Positions 18,379 through 26,611 of a DNA stretch of 36,147 nt are shown piece by piece. Numbering within the stretch: position 1 is the stretch's first letter; each line of letters starts with the position of its first letter. The translations under genes were made by a program, and so were the position numbers. A model generated the notes under the pieces. That model saw nothing but the letters and a program-made list of their open reading frames with translations, was not told where the DNA came from and made no database searches. Source of the DNA: Bradyrhizobium sp. (GTDB lineage Bacteria > Pseudomonadota > Alphaproteobacteria > Rhizobiales > Xanthobacteraceae); NCBI RefSeq assembly GCF_017881085.1, contig NZ_JADGRI010000010.1:1-36147 (forward strand). Reading direction: 5' to 3'.

Positions 18379-19851
18379 CTAGACTTCTGACTTGACTTCG
18401 GCGGCGTCGAGCGCCGCGGCCAGCCGCTTCTCTTCGCCGTAATACCGGGCGCGATCCCAAAACCGCGGCCGGCCGATGCCGGTCGAGCGATGCCGGCCGA
18501 TGAGATGCCCGTTGGCGTCCTCGCCGACCAGGTCGTAGAGGAACAGATCCTGGGTAATGATGGTGTCGCCTTCCATGCCCATCACCTCGGTGATGTGGGT
18601 GATGCGGCGGGAACCGTCGCGCAGGCGGGCGGCCTGGATGATGACGTCGATCGAGGCGCAGATCATCTCGCGAATGGTCCGCGAAGGAAGTGAAAACCCG
18701 CCCATCGTGATCATCGATTCGCAACGTGACAACGCTTCGCGCGGATTGTTGGCGTGCAGCGTTCCCATCGATCCGTCGTGACCGGTGTTCATGGCCTGCA
18801 GCAGGTCGAACGCTTCCGGTCCGCGGACTTCGCCGACGATGATGCGCTCGGGGCGCATACGCAGGCAGTTCCGGACCAGTTCGCGCATGGTGATCTGGCC
18901 CTCGCCCTCGATGTTGGGCGGACGGGTTTCCAGTCGTACCACATGCGGCTGCTGCAGCTGCAGTTCGGCGGCGTCTTCGCAGGTGATGATGCGTTCCTCG
19001 TCGTCGATGTAGTTGGTCATGCAGTTCAGGAGCGTCGTCTTGCCGGAGCCGGTGCCGCCGGAAATCAGCACGTTGGCCCGGCAGCGCCCGATGATCTGCA
19101 GGATCTCCGCGCCTTCCGGCGAGATCGCGCCGAACTTGACCAACTGGTCCAGCGTCAGCTTGTCCTTCTTGAACTTGCGGATCGTGAGCGCCGGGCCGTC
19201 GAGCGCCAGCGGCGGCACGATGGCGTTGACGCGCGAGCCGTCGGCGAGGCGCGCGTCGCAGATCGGCGAGGATTCGTCGACGCGCCTGCCGACCTGGCTG
19301 ACGATGCGCTGACAGATATTCAGCAATTGCTGGTTGTCGCGGAAACGGATCCCGGTGCGCTGGATGCGGCCCGCGACTTCGATGTACACCGTGCCTGCGC
19401 CGTTGACCATGATGTCGGAGATGTCGTCGCGCGACAACAGCGGTTCCAGCGGACCATATCCGAGAACGTCGTTGCAGATGTCGTCAAGCAGTTCTTCCTG
19501 CTCGGCGATCGACATCACGATGTTCTTGATCGCGATGATCTCGTTGACGATGTCGCGGATTTCCTCACGCGCTGACTCGCCGTCGAGCTTGGCGAGCTGG
19601 GCGAGGTCGATCGCCTCGATCAGGGCGCCGAAGATGGTCGCCTTGACCTGGTAATAATTGTCCGAGCGCCGGCTTTCGACGACGGGGGGCGCAGCCGGTT
19701 TTGCCGGCGAGAGCGGCGGGGAGGACACGGTCGGCGGAGGCGGCGCGCTGCGCGGAACGGCCGGCGCCGCGCCGGAGGCTGGTTCCTGCGCGCCGGAGGC
19801 GGGCTTGACCGCCCGGGATTCGATATCAGGTCCGCTACGCTTACCAAACAC
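18379..19851 (-). CDS. cpaF: Tad pilus assembly ATPase CpaF/TadA
   Basis: A 490-residue secretion ATPase of the VirB11-like family. A Pro/Ala-rich disordered N-terminus (about 1-60) precedes the N-terminal domain, where [15 protein letters not shown] and [16 protein letters not shown] are CpaF hallmarks. The RecA-like domain has Walker [10 protein letters not shown] (265-273), an Asp box with CEDAAELQL, a Walker B-like RIIVGEVRG (336-344) and a His box ending GTLHANNP (363-370). All catalytic elements are intact. It drives pilus assembly, and in Caulobacter-type systems also retraction. It begins 22 bases after cpaE. Confidence 0.96.
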   Translation of the reverse strand: MFGKRSGPDIESRAVKPASGAQEPASGAAPAVPRSAPPPPTVSSPPLSPAKPAAPPVVESRRSDNYYQVKATIFGALIEAIDLAQLAKLDGESAREEIRDIVNEIIAIKNIVMSIAEQEELLDDICNDVLGYGPLEPLLSRDDISDIMVNGAGTVYIEVAGRIQRTGIRFRDNQQLLNICQRIVSQVGRRVDESSPICDARLADGSRVNAIVPPLALDGPALTIRKFKKDKLTLDQLVKFGAISPEGAEILQIIGRCRANVLISGGTGSGKTTLLNCMTNYIDDEERIITCEDAAELQLQQPHVVRLETRPPNIEGEGQITMRELVRNCLRMRPERIIVGEVRGPEAFDLLQAMNTGHDGSMGTLHANNPREALSRCESMITMGGFSLPSRTIREMICASIDVIIQAARLRDGSRRITHITEVMGMEGDTIITQDLFLYDLVGEDANGHLIGRHRSTGIGRPRFWDRARYYGEEKRLAAALDAAEVKSEV

Positions 19852-19873
19852 GACGTTACTCCACGCGGGCGGC

Positions 19874-21142
19874 TTACCTGGCCCGCAGCTTCTCGATCAG
19901 GGGTGACAGGAACGACGCCCGTGGCTTCTTGGTCTCGCCGCGGCCTGTCAGCCGTTGCGCGATCTGCAGGAACATTTCGGTGGTGCGGTGATTGGCGGAG
20001 ATTTCCGCGATCATCTGGCCGTTGTTGGCCGCCGAGCCGAACATTTGCGGCTCGAACGGGATGGATGCGATCGGTTCGCTCTCAATGGCCTTGGCGAACT
20101 CGCTCGCGTTGATTTCCGGCCGCTTCGGCACGCCGACCTGGTTGAGGCAATATAGCGGCATGCGGTCGTTGGGCCGCGATGCCTTCAGGAGGTCGAAGAT
20201 ATTCTTGGTGTTGCGCAGGTTGGCGAGGTCCGGCGCCGCGACGATCAGAATATCGTCGGCGCTCACCAGAGCGCGCTTGGTCCACCCCGACCACTGGTGC
20301 GGAACGTCGAGCACGATACAGGGCATGGTGGTGCGCAGCGTGTCGAAAATCGAATCGAACGCTTCGGCGCCGAAGTCATAGACCCGGTCAAGCGTCGCCG
20401 GAGCGGCAAGCAGGCTGAGATGGTCGGTGCATTTCGACAGCAGGCGGTCGATGAACGCGGTATCGACACGATCGGGCGAGAAGACCGCATCTGCGATGCC
20501 TTGCACGGGATCCTGATTGTAGTCGAGGCCGGCGGTGCCGAACGCGAGGTCGAGATCGGCGACGACGGAATCCAGCGCGAGATCGCGCGCGATCGCCCAG
20601 GCCACGTTATGCGCGATGGTGGACGCGCCGACGCCGCCCTTGGCGCCGACGATGGCGATGATCCGGCCAACGGCCTTGGCTTCCGGCGCCGAGAACAGCC
20701 CGCAGATCGAGCGCACCACGTCCAGCGTGTTGACCGGCGCAAGCACGTAGTCGCTGACGCCGCGGCGCACCAGTTCGCGATAGAGCATGACGTCGTTGAC
20801 GCGGCCGATCACGATGACGCGGGTTCCCGCGTCGCACACGGTGGCGAGCTGGTCGAGCCCGGTCAGGATATCGGTGCGGCCTTCGGTTTCCAGAATGATC
20901 ACGTTAGGCGTCGGCGCGGTGCGATAGGCCTCGATGGCGGCGGCCATGCCGCCCATCTGGATCTTGAGATGCGCCTTGCCGAGGCGGCGGTCTTCGCCCG
21001 CCGACTGCACGGCGGCGGCGGTTTCCACCGTCTCGCAGAAGGCCTGCACGGAGACACGCGGCGCGGGCGCAATATGATCTTCCGCCGGCGGCGACGTGCC
21101 GTCCGGCTGCTCTTCGGGATTCTGGCGTGCGTAGTTGATCAT
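19874..21142 (-). CDS. cpaE: Pilus localisation/assembly protein CpaE (TadZ-like)
   Basis: A 422-residue two-domain protein. An atypical receiver-like domain spans about residues 32-152, lacking the usual phosphorylation-site pattern. A MinD/ParA-like ATPase domain follows from about 160 with GAKGGVGASTIAHNVAW. The deviant Walker motif KGGVGAS (168-174) has Ala where many MinD/ParA proteins have the P-loop Lys; the first signature Lys is kept. To my knowledge this is common in alphaproteobacterial CpaE. The family positions the pilus machine at a cell pole. The start overlaps the cpaD stop by four bases (ATGA). Confidence 0.94.
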   Translation of the reverse strand: MINYARQNPEEQPDGTSPPAEDHIAPAPRVSVQAFCETVETAAAVQSAGEDRRLGKAHLKIQMGGMAAAIEAYRTAPTPNVIILETEGRTDILTGLDQLATVCDAGTRVIVIGRVNDVMLYRELVRRGVSDYVLAPVNTLDVVRSICGLFSAPEAKAVGRIIAIVGAKGGVGASTIAHNVAWAIARDLALDSVVADLDLAFGTAGLDYNQDPVQGIADAVFSPDRVDTAFIDRLLSKCTDHLSLLAAPATLDRVYDFGAEAFDSIFDTLRTTMPCIVLDVPHQWSGWTKRALVSADDILIVAAPDLANLRNTKNIFDLLKASRPNDRMPLYCLNQVGVPKRPEINASEFAKAIESEPIASIPFEPQMFGSAANNGQMIAEISANHRTTEMFLQIAQRLTGRGETKKPRASFLSPLIEKLRAR

Positions 21143-21897
21143 TTGCCTGTGTCGCTGAGTTTGGCCTTCTCGGCCTCTGGATAGGCGATCGCGGTCGGGG
21201 CACCCTTGCGATACTTCTCGAACGCGGCGGTGCGCCGCGCCGTGTAGGGTGGCGTTTCAGTCCGCGGCTGCTCGAGGTCCGACGGATTGTCGACCATCGC
21301 CGCCATGTTGCGCTGATAGGCGCAGCCGAAATTGTAATACTGCTTGTTTTCGAAGTAGCTCTTGTTCTTGATCGAGGGCCCGAGATCCTCCGGCCAAATG
21401 CCGCAGGGGCCGGCGACCGCCGAGATTTTCGGATAGCTCAGCCGGATCGCCGCCAACTGGCGCGGATCGTCGGGATGATAACGGCGCACGACAAGCCCGC
21501 GCGCCGGCACGCCGGCGGCGGCGAGCAGGGACTGGATTTCCCGCACCGCGTCCGCGGCCGCGCGCGCGTTGGGCGTGTCGACTGGTACATCGGCATTGAT
21601 CGCGCCGGTGGCTTCGTGGAGCCAGGTCTGCGCCAGCCCCATCACATCGGCGCGCTGGGAAGCGGAAAGGCCGCCCCGCGCATGACCGACAAAGATGACG
21701 ATCGACTGATCGGCTTCCTGTATGGCGATCGGATGGCGCATGCGATAATCGTCGGGATAGCTTGCCGCCGTCACCGCCTCATCGGTATGCGTGCAGGCTC
21801 CGAGCGCCACGGCAAGGCCGACAAGCGCTCCGGCGACGCGTAGCGTGCCGGCAATGCGCAGCGCGCGCTTGCGATCGAGGGTTATCTGGGTTGTCAT
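21139..21897 (-). CDS. cpaD: Pilus assembly lipoprotein CpaD
   Basis: A 252-residue outer-membrane-associated lipoprotein. The signal peptide ends in LGAC with Cys35. The mature protein carries CpaD landmarks: YPDDYRMRHPIAI near the N-terminus, IVRRYHPDD-like RGLVVRRYHPDDPRQLAAIRLSY, and YNFGCAYQRNMAAMVDNPSDL, the conserved segment with a Cys. The frame opens at a TTG (21921), but I chose the ATG at 21897, with GAGGA eight bases upstream, giving a normal lipoprotein signal. It works with the CpaC secretin. Confidence 0.93.
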   Translation of the reverse strand: MTTQITLDRKRALRIAGTLRVAGALVGLAVALGACTHTDEAVTAASYPDDYRMRHPIAIQEADQSIVIFVGHARGGLSASQRADVMGLAQTWLHEATGAINADVPVDTPNARAAADAVREIQSLLAAAGVPARGLVVRRYHPDDPRQLAAIRLSYPKISAVAGPCGIWPEDLGPSIKNKSYFENKQYYNFGCAYQRNMAAMVDNPSDLEQPRTETPPYTARRTAAFEKYRKGAPTAIAYPEAEKAKLSDTGK

Positions 21898-21917
21898 CGT
21901 ATTATCCTCGTCCCGCC

Positions 21918-23384
21918 TCAATCGGTGATAAAGCCATAGGTGCCGCGATAATTCCGCGCCGGCTCGACGCGGCCTGGAGCGCCGTAGATGCGATTGATGC
22001 TGCCGAGCAGATCGGCCTGCGGGTCCGACGCGCTGGCGAAACCGTCATCCGGACGCGACAGGTCCTTCTGTGCCACCGCGCGCACGATATAGGGCGTCAC
22101 CAGCACCATCAGCTCGGTCTGGTTGTTGACGTAATCCCGGCTGCGGAACAGCGCCCCGAGAATCGGCAATTGCGTCAGTCCCGGCAGACCGTTGATCGCC
22201 TGTTTGGTCTGATTCTGGATCAGGCCGGCCATCGCCATCGCGCCGCCCGAGGGAATTTCCAGCGTGGTCTCCGCGCGGCGTGTTTTGATCGAAGGAATCG
22301 ACGTTCCACCCTGGCCGCCGGTCAAGGCATTTTCGAGCGAGACTTCGGACACTTCGGTCATCACTCTCAGGCTGATCCGTCCTTCGGTCAGCACCACCGG
22401 CGTGAAGTTGAGCGAGATACCGAATTTCTTGAAACTGACCGTCTGGACGCAATTTCCAATCGTGCCCGAGCTCGACGTCTGGCAGGTCACGCCGGTCGGA
22501 ATTGGAAATTCGCCGCCCGAGATAAAGGTCGCCGACTCGCCGGAGATCGCCGTCAGGTTCGGCTCCGCCAATGTCCGAATCACGCCCGCGCTCTCCATCG
22601 CGCGCAGCGTGGCCTGGACCGACGGCGCCGTGCCGAACGATGTCTTCAACTGGTTGGTGGGGACGAGCGGGCCGTTGTTCGCGGTGAACGGGGTGCTGTT
22701 GTTGAAATTCACGACCGCCGTGCCGTAGGTCAGGTTGGCGCTGAGGTCGATGCCCATCTGCTTGATGATCGAGCGCTGGACCTCGGCGACAGTGACCTTC
22801 AGCATCACCTGATCGCGGCCGCGGACCGTGATCGAGTTGACGACCTTGTCGGCGCCGCCCGCCAGACGCGCCGCCAGATCGCCGGCCTGCTGCGCCTCGA
22901 CCGGGCTGGCTGCCGAGCCGGTCAGGATCACGCCGTCGCCGAGGCCTTCAACCTGGATATCGGCACTGGGCAGCGTCTGCTTCAGTGCGGCGCGCACGCC
23001 GTTGAGGTCGCGCTTGACCGCGATGTCGTAGGCGGCGATCTGCTGGCCCGCGGAATCGAAGAATACGATGTTGGTCTGGCCGACCGCGGCGCCGATGATG
23101 TAGGCGCGTTGCGCGGAGCGGACCACGGCGTTGGCGATCTTGGGATCGGCGACCAGCACATCCTTGATGTCGCGCGGCAGGTCGATCACGATCGATTTGC
23201 CGATGCCGAGCGGAAGAAAGCGCGCATTCATCTGGCCGTCGGCGACGACGGGTGCTGCCACGCGATAGTCGCTCGCCACCACAGGCGTCAGCGCCGGATT
23301 GAGCGTGAGCGCCGTGACGGCTGAAATCGACAGGGCGCGAGCCAGAAAGGACCGCGTCGCTGGCTGAATTCCCCCGCATTTCAT
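21918..23384 (-). CDS. cpaC: Pilus secretin CpaC/RcpA
   Basis: A 488-residue outer-membrane secretin. Signal peptide to about residue 38. An N-terminal pilus/secretin N-domain (GKSIVIDLPRDIKDVLVADPKIANAV) is followed by a BON-like domain (IQVEGLGDGVILTGSAASPVEAQQAGDLAARL) and the secretin core (VQATLRAMESAGVIRTLAEPNLTAISGESATFISGGEFPIP, then LNFTPVVL and LPILGALFRSRDY). It forms the pore for the Flp pilus. The frame opens seven codons earlier at a GTG that overlaps the cpaB stop. I prefer the ATG at 23384, which has AAAGGA eight bases upstream. Confidence 0.95.
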   Translation of the reverse strand: MKCGGIQPATRSFLARALSISAVTALTLNPALTPVVASDYRVAAPVVADGQMNARFLPLGIGKSIVIDLPRDIKDVLVADPKIANAVVRSAQRAYIIGAAVGQTNIVFFDSAGQQIAAYDIAVKRDLNGVRAALKQTLPSADIQVEGLGDGVILTGSAASPVEAQQAGDLAARLAGGADKVVNSITVRGRDQVMLKVTVAEVQRSIIKQMGIDLSANLTYGTAVVNFNNSTPFTANNGPLVPTNQLKTSFGTAPSVQATLRAMESAGVIRTLAEPNLTAISGESATFISGGEFPIPTGVTCQTSSSGTIGNCVQTVSFKKFGISLNFTPVVLTEGRISLRVMTEVSEVSLENALTGGQGGTSIPSIKTRRAETTLEIPSGGAMAMAGLIQNQTKQAINGLPGLTQLPILGALFRSRDYVNNQTELMVLVTPYIVRAVAQKDLSRPDDGFASASDPQADLLGSINRIYGAPGRVEPARNYRGTYGFITD

Positions 23385-23401
23385 ATCGTGCGTCCTTTCG
23401 G

Positions 23402-24199
23402 TCACTTCTGTGTCGTCGTCGCGCTAGAGACGCCGTAGCGAACCACGTTGATGGTTTCGCCCCGCTTCCTCGAAGGCTGGTCGTCGGTGTTCTCGGCCAT
23501 GTTGATGTCGGCGATGCTGCGCAGCGCCAGTTGCAGGGTGCCGCTCTGGCGCGCGCGGGCCAGCGTCTCCGCCTGCTCGGGTTTCAGCTCGAGCGTGACG
23601 GTCTTGCCGACCACGTTGTTCTGGCCGTCTTTTTCCTTCGGCGCCTGGTCGATCGCGAGAACGCGGATATTCGACAGGATGATTTCCGAGTTGACGGCGT
23701 CAGGCGAGCCCGGAAGGGCCGGATTCTTCTCGCGTTTCGAAAGAATGACGTCAACGCGGTCGTTGGGCAGAATGAAGCCGCCGGCGCCGGTTTCCGGCGA
23801 GATTTCGGTCGAGATGGCGCGCATGCCGCTGGGCAGGATCGCCGCCATGAAGCCGGAGCCGTTGCCCTTGACCAGCTTGGGCTCCCGGATCGGTTCGCCC
23901 GCGATAAAGGGGGCGCGCGCGATCGAACCGGCGATCTGGGTGGTCGCGTCGGGGCGTTCGTTGCGGCGAATGAAGGTGTTGCTCGCGCTCGCCGTCGGCC
24001 AGGTCTGCCAGATCATGTCCGCAGGCGTGACCGTCTGGCCAAGGCCGATGTCGGACTTGGCAACCAGAACGTCGATGGTTTGCAACTGCGCTGCCGGCGC
24101 AGTCGGCGGAGGCTTCTCGTCGGACCCGCTGGCAAGATATGCGGCGACGCCGCCGGCACCGACAGCGATGGTCAGGACGACAATGCGTGCCCTATTCAT
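23402..24199 (-). CDS. cpaB: Flp pilus assembly protein CpaB/RcpC
   Basis: A 265-residue periplasmic protein with an N-terminal membrane anchor (ARIVVLTIAVGAGGVAAYLAS). A SAF domain follows (about 42-108: IDVLVAKSDIGLGQTVTPADMIWQTWP, ending GSIARAPFIAGEPIREPKLV). The RcpC-type domain includes GGFILPNDRVDVIL and VTLELKPEQAETLARARQSGTLQLALRS. It is thought to act with CpaC and CpaD at the outer membrane or cell wall. A 128-bp gap separates it from cpaA, so cpaB may start its own transcript. Confidence 0.94.
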   Translation of the reverse strand: MNRARIVVLTIAVGAGGVAAYLASGSDEKPPPTAPAAQLQTIDVLVAKSDIGLGQTVTPADMIWQTWPTASASNTFIRRNERPDATTQIAGSIARAPFIAGEPIREPKLVKGNGSGFMAAILPSGMRAISTEISPETGAGGFILPNDRVDVILSKREKNPALPGSPDAVNSEIILSNIRVLAIDQAPKEKDGQNNVVGKTVTLELKPEQAETLARARQSGTLQLALRSIADINMAENTDDQPSRKRGETINVVRYGVSSATTTQK

Positions 24200-24302
24200 T
24201 ACGCTTCACTTTCCACAAGACGCGCGCGACGCTTCCGTCGCCGTGATGGGAGTTGACCAGCTATTCGTCAAAGCATGGTTAATGAGGCGTATCTAAATCA
24301 AC

Positions 24303-24317
24303 TTAACGCCGGGTTTA
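24303..24317. promoter_or_regulatory. Near-consensus CtrA-type site between cpaA and cpaB
   Basis: TTAACGCCGGGTTTA fits TTAA-N7-TTAA at seven of eight fixed bases and lies 104 bases upstream of the cpaB start on the minus strand. It is a pattern match only, and 7/8 matches will occur by chance. Confidence 0.3.
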
Positions 24318-24327
24318 TCCGGCGCGG

Positions 24328-24852
24328 TCAGCCAAGCGCGAAGCGGGCGAGGTCGACCGCCTTGATCCAATCCGTCTCCGGGTAGACCATCAGCGCGCCG
24401 ATCGCGAGCGCGATGCCGTAGGGAATGCCGCTGTCCTTGGCGTGCAGCCTGAGGAGCCAGGGTTGGCCTGCGAATGCGTAGGGCAGCGGCCATTGCCGGA
24501 ACTGCAGCAGCAACAGCGTCAGGGCGCCGCCGAACAGCGAGGCGTAGACCAGATAGTTCAGGAGATGGCCAAAGCCGAACCAGAGCGCGGCCGCGGCAGC
24601 CACCTTGGCATCCCCGCCGCCCATCCAGCCCATGGCGAAACAGCCAAAGCCCACCACGAGCACGGCCGCGCCCGCGCCGACATGCATCAGCATATCGTAA
24701 GGCGCCATGCCGCCGAGCAGCCCGAGCACCAGGAAGCCCGCCGCCAGCGCCAGCGACACCCGGTTCGAAATCGTCATGGTGAAAAGATCGCTCGCGGCGG
24801 CGAACGCCATCAAGGCGGGAAACAGCAGAAGGCGGGCGATGTCGAGGATCAT
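24328..24852 (-). CDS. cpaA: Prepilin peptidase CpaA/TadV
   Basis: A 174-residue polytopic membrane aspartyl protease of family A24 (short, TadV type, without the N-methylase domain). Catalytic Asp22 sits in AASDLFTMTISNR and Asp81 in the GxGD-type motif MGGGDAKV. Several hydrophobic segments surround them. It cleaves the Flp prepilin and probably the TadE/TadG pseudopilins after a Gly. It lies 110 bp after the 48-codon ORF and 128 bp before cpaB. Confidence 0.93.
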   Translation of the reverse strand: MILDIARLLLFPALMAFAAASDLFTMTISNRVSLALAAGFLVLGLLGGMAPYDMLMHVGAGAAVLVVGFGCFAMGWMGGGDAKVAAAAALWFGFGHLLNYLVYASLFGGALTLLLLQFRQWPLPYAFAGQPWLLRLHAKDSGIPYGIALAIGALMVYPETDWIKAVDLARFALG

Positions 24853-24962
24853 GGGTTTATCGGACCCGTGTGGCTGACGCGAGGTCGAAGCATCGCCGAA
24901 AGCCTAGCGGCGAGAAATGAACAATCGGGAAACGGCTGCAGCGTTCAGCGGACTCGAAGGCC

Positions 24963-25109
24963 TCACCAGATACTGGCGATCCGGATCGCGAGCACGACAA
25001 CCGCCAGCGCCAGCGCGAGGCAGACGAGTTCCGTGGGCGCGGCCTCCCGCCGGCCTGCCGCCACCGAGGTCTTGCTTGCCGCGGCCGCGGCGGTATCGGG
25101 TATACGCAT
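24963..25109 (-). CDS. Putative 48-residue single-span membrane peptide in the pilus operon
   Basis: A short frame between flp and cpaA encodes MRIPDTAAAAASKTSV..., a charged middle (AGRREAAPTE), and a C-terminal hydrophobic stretch LVCLALALAVVVLAIRIASIW ending in a stop. The layout, with a soluble N-terminus and one C-terminal span, is that of a small tail-anchored membrane peptide. A GGTGG about six bases upstream is a weak ribosome site. It starts 22 bases downstream of the flp terminator, so it would need read-through or its own promoter. No family recognised; it could be a chance frame. Confidence 0.5.
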   Translation of the reverse strand: MRIPDTAAAAASKTSVAAGRREAAPTELVCLALALAVVVLAIRIASIW

Positions 25110-25130
25110 CTACGCCACCAACTTACAGCG

Positions 25131-25165
25131 GAAACAACAAAGGCCCCGGACTGCCCAGGGCCTTT
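25131..25165 (-). terminator. Terminator after the flp pilin gene
   Basis: On the minus strand AAAGGCCC (25165-25158) pairs with GGGCCTTT (25146-25139) around an 11-base loop and is followed by GTTGTTT. It lies 22 bases after the pilin stop. In pilus loci this arrangement lets the abundant pilin mRNA end while a fraction reads through to the assembly genes. Confidence 0.75.
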
Positions 25166-25186
25166 GCCGATCGTCAATCCGCTCGC

Positions 25187-25351
25187 TTACTTCAGCGAGG
25201 TGTTGATCGAGGTGAACTTGGCGTTCAGGTTGGTGCCGAGGCCGTTGACGACGGCGATGATCGCGAGCGAAATGCCGGCGGCGATGAGGCCGTATTCGAT
25301 GGCGGTGGCGCCGGACTGGTCCTTCACGAAACGCGCAATCAGGTTCTTCAT
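25187..25351 (-). CDS. Flp-type major pilin
   Basis: A 54-residue prepilin. The leader MKNLIARFVKDQSG ends at Gly14; cleavage before ATAIEYGLIAAGIS would put Glu at +5 and Tyr at +6, the strict Flp rule. The hydrophobic helix (about 22-37) and a short Asn/Thr-rich C-terminus complete the usual Flp layout. GGAG lies six bases upstream of the ATG. Its substrate partner is the prepilin peptidase CpaA next door, and the product is exported and polymerised by CpaF/TadB/TadC through CpaC. It is followed by a terminator-like hairpin, as expected for a highly expressed pilin. Confidence 0.95.
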   Translation of the reverse strand: MKNLIARFVKDQSGATAIEYGLIAAGISLAIIAVVNGLGTNLNAKFTSINTSLK

Positions 25352-25656
25352 AGATAACTCCATGTGTACACGTGGCTGGTCGAACTAAGGTTTGGTCTCG
25401 CCGGCGTTCTCAGCACCGTGACCATGCGTCACCCTACGGTCGGGAACTTGCGGCGCAGTTAATTCGCTCGCGTAAACCTGGGTGCATCGGCCAGTTATTG
25501 AGCACGGTAAATTTCGGATTAAAGGTTTTGTTATAATGCTGTGCGGGTTTCGTTCGCCCCTATTATAGCGTTATAGCGAGCGAGACGACCGGCGCGATTC
25601 ACCGCTCCTTAAGCGCTGAGCGGTACCCGTAAAGTCCCTGATCAGATGAGGCGGCC
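25352..25656. promoter_or_regulatory. Divergent control region of flp and the sterol-desaturase gene
   Basis: This 305-base gene-free region is markedly AT-richer than its surroundings at 25490-25580. A TATAAT box reads on the plus strand at 25532-25537 (toward the desaturase) and another on the minus strand at 25567-25562 (toward flp, implying a leader of about 200 bases). Neither has a convincing -35 at 17 bases, so these are candidates only. TTCA-N7-TTAA at 25598-25612 is a weak CtrA-like match. Confidence 0.4.
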
Positions 25657-26487
25657 ATGTCCAATCTCCCGCTCGAAGTCGTCGAAATGCTCGGCGGGAC
25701 GATCGTCAAGGTGGTGCCGATCACGATCGGGCTGGCGCTGGTATTTTCGGTGCTCACCCATTTCTGGGCCTGCAATTCCGCTGCGCCCTGGTGGCGCAAG
25801 CGCGAACTGGTCACCGACCTCTGTTACTGGTTCTTCGTGCCGTTATTCGCGCGGGTATTGCGGATCGGGTTCCTGGTGCTCGGCGCCGGCGTGGTCTTCA
25901 ATATTTACGACGCCGACGGGCTGATCGCGTTTTACGACAATGGCCACGGGCCGCTGTCCGAGTTGCCGCTCTGGTTCCAGGCGGTGCTGTTCCTGGTGCT
26001 GTCGGATTTCATGCTGTACTGGCTGCACCGCATGTTTCACGGCGGCGGATTCTGGAAATACCACGCGATCCATCATTCTTCGGAAGAGCTCGACTGGATT
26101 TCCGCGGCGCGCTTTCACCCGGTCAATCTGTTCCTCGGCACCATCATGGTCGACGTCATCCTGCTGATGGCCGGGATCTCGCCGAACATCATGCTCTGGG
26201 TCGGGCCGTTCACGACCTTCCATTCGGCTTTCGTTCACGCCAATCTCAACTGGACCCTTGGCCCGTTCAAATACGTGCTGGCGACGCCGGTGTTCCACCG
26301 CTGGCATCACACCGCGCTGGGAGAGGGCGGCAACACGAACTTCGCCGGGACCTTTCCGGTCTGGGATCTCTTGTTCGGCACCTTCCGGATGCCGGAAAAC
26401 GCGCTTCCCGAGAGCTACGGCAAGGACGAGCCGGCCATCCCGTCCGAGATTGCCGGGCAACTGGTCTATCCGTTCCGGCAACTCTAG
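25657..26487 (+). CDS. Sterol desaturase / fatty acid hydroxylase family membrane di-iron protein
   Basis: A 276-residue integral membrane oxygenase. Membrane segments lie about 17-35, 55-80, 106-122 and 155-185. The diagnostic histidine clusters are HRMFH (124-128), HAIHH (136-140) and HRWHH (214-218), with His190 and His194 in between; together they bind two irons. Members hydroxylate or desaturate lipids and sterols; the substrate here is unknown. It is divergent from flp and sits between the two arms of the pilus locus, 124 bp before the secretin-N-domain gene. Whether it serves the pilus or envelope lipids is not evident. Confidence 0.92.
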   Translation: MSNLPLEVVEMLGGTIVKVVPITIGLALVFSVLTHFWACNSAAPWWRKRELVTDLCYWFFVPLFARVLRIGFLVLGAGVVFNIYDADGLIAFYDNGHGPLSELPLWFQAVLFLVLSDFMLYWLHRMFHGGGFWKYHAIHHSSEELDWISAARFHPVNLFLGTIMVDVILLMAGISPNIMLWVGPFTTFHSAFVHANLNWTLGPFKYVLATPVFHRWHHTALGEGGNTNFAGTFPVWDLLFGTFRMPENALPESYGKDEPAIPSEIAGQLVYPFRQL

Positions 26488-26611
26488 GCCCTTCAAGCTT
26501 TATCCGCGCCGTTTGCGGATCGTTCACACATTGACGGCTAGATTGACGCTGTCGGGCGCCGGTTCCGCTGCGTATCGCTTTAGCCGGCATGTCAACGTCC
26601 CGGGGTAGAGT

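Noticed and set aside
21762..23324. 520-codon plus-strand frame opposite cpaC/cpaD
   Set aside because: Antisense shadow of the secretin gene with biased composition and no domain.
25519..25533. TTAA followed by GTTA in the flp upstream region as a CtrA site
   Set aside because: The spacing is off by one base from N7, so it does not fit the pattern.
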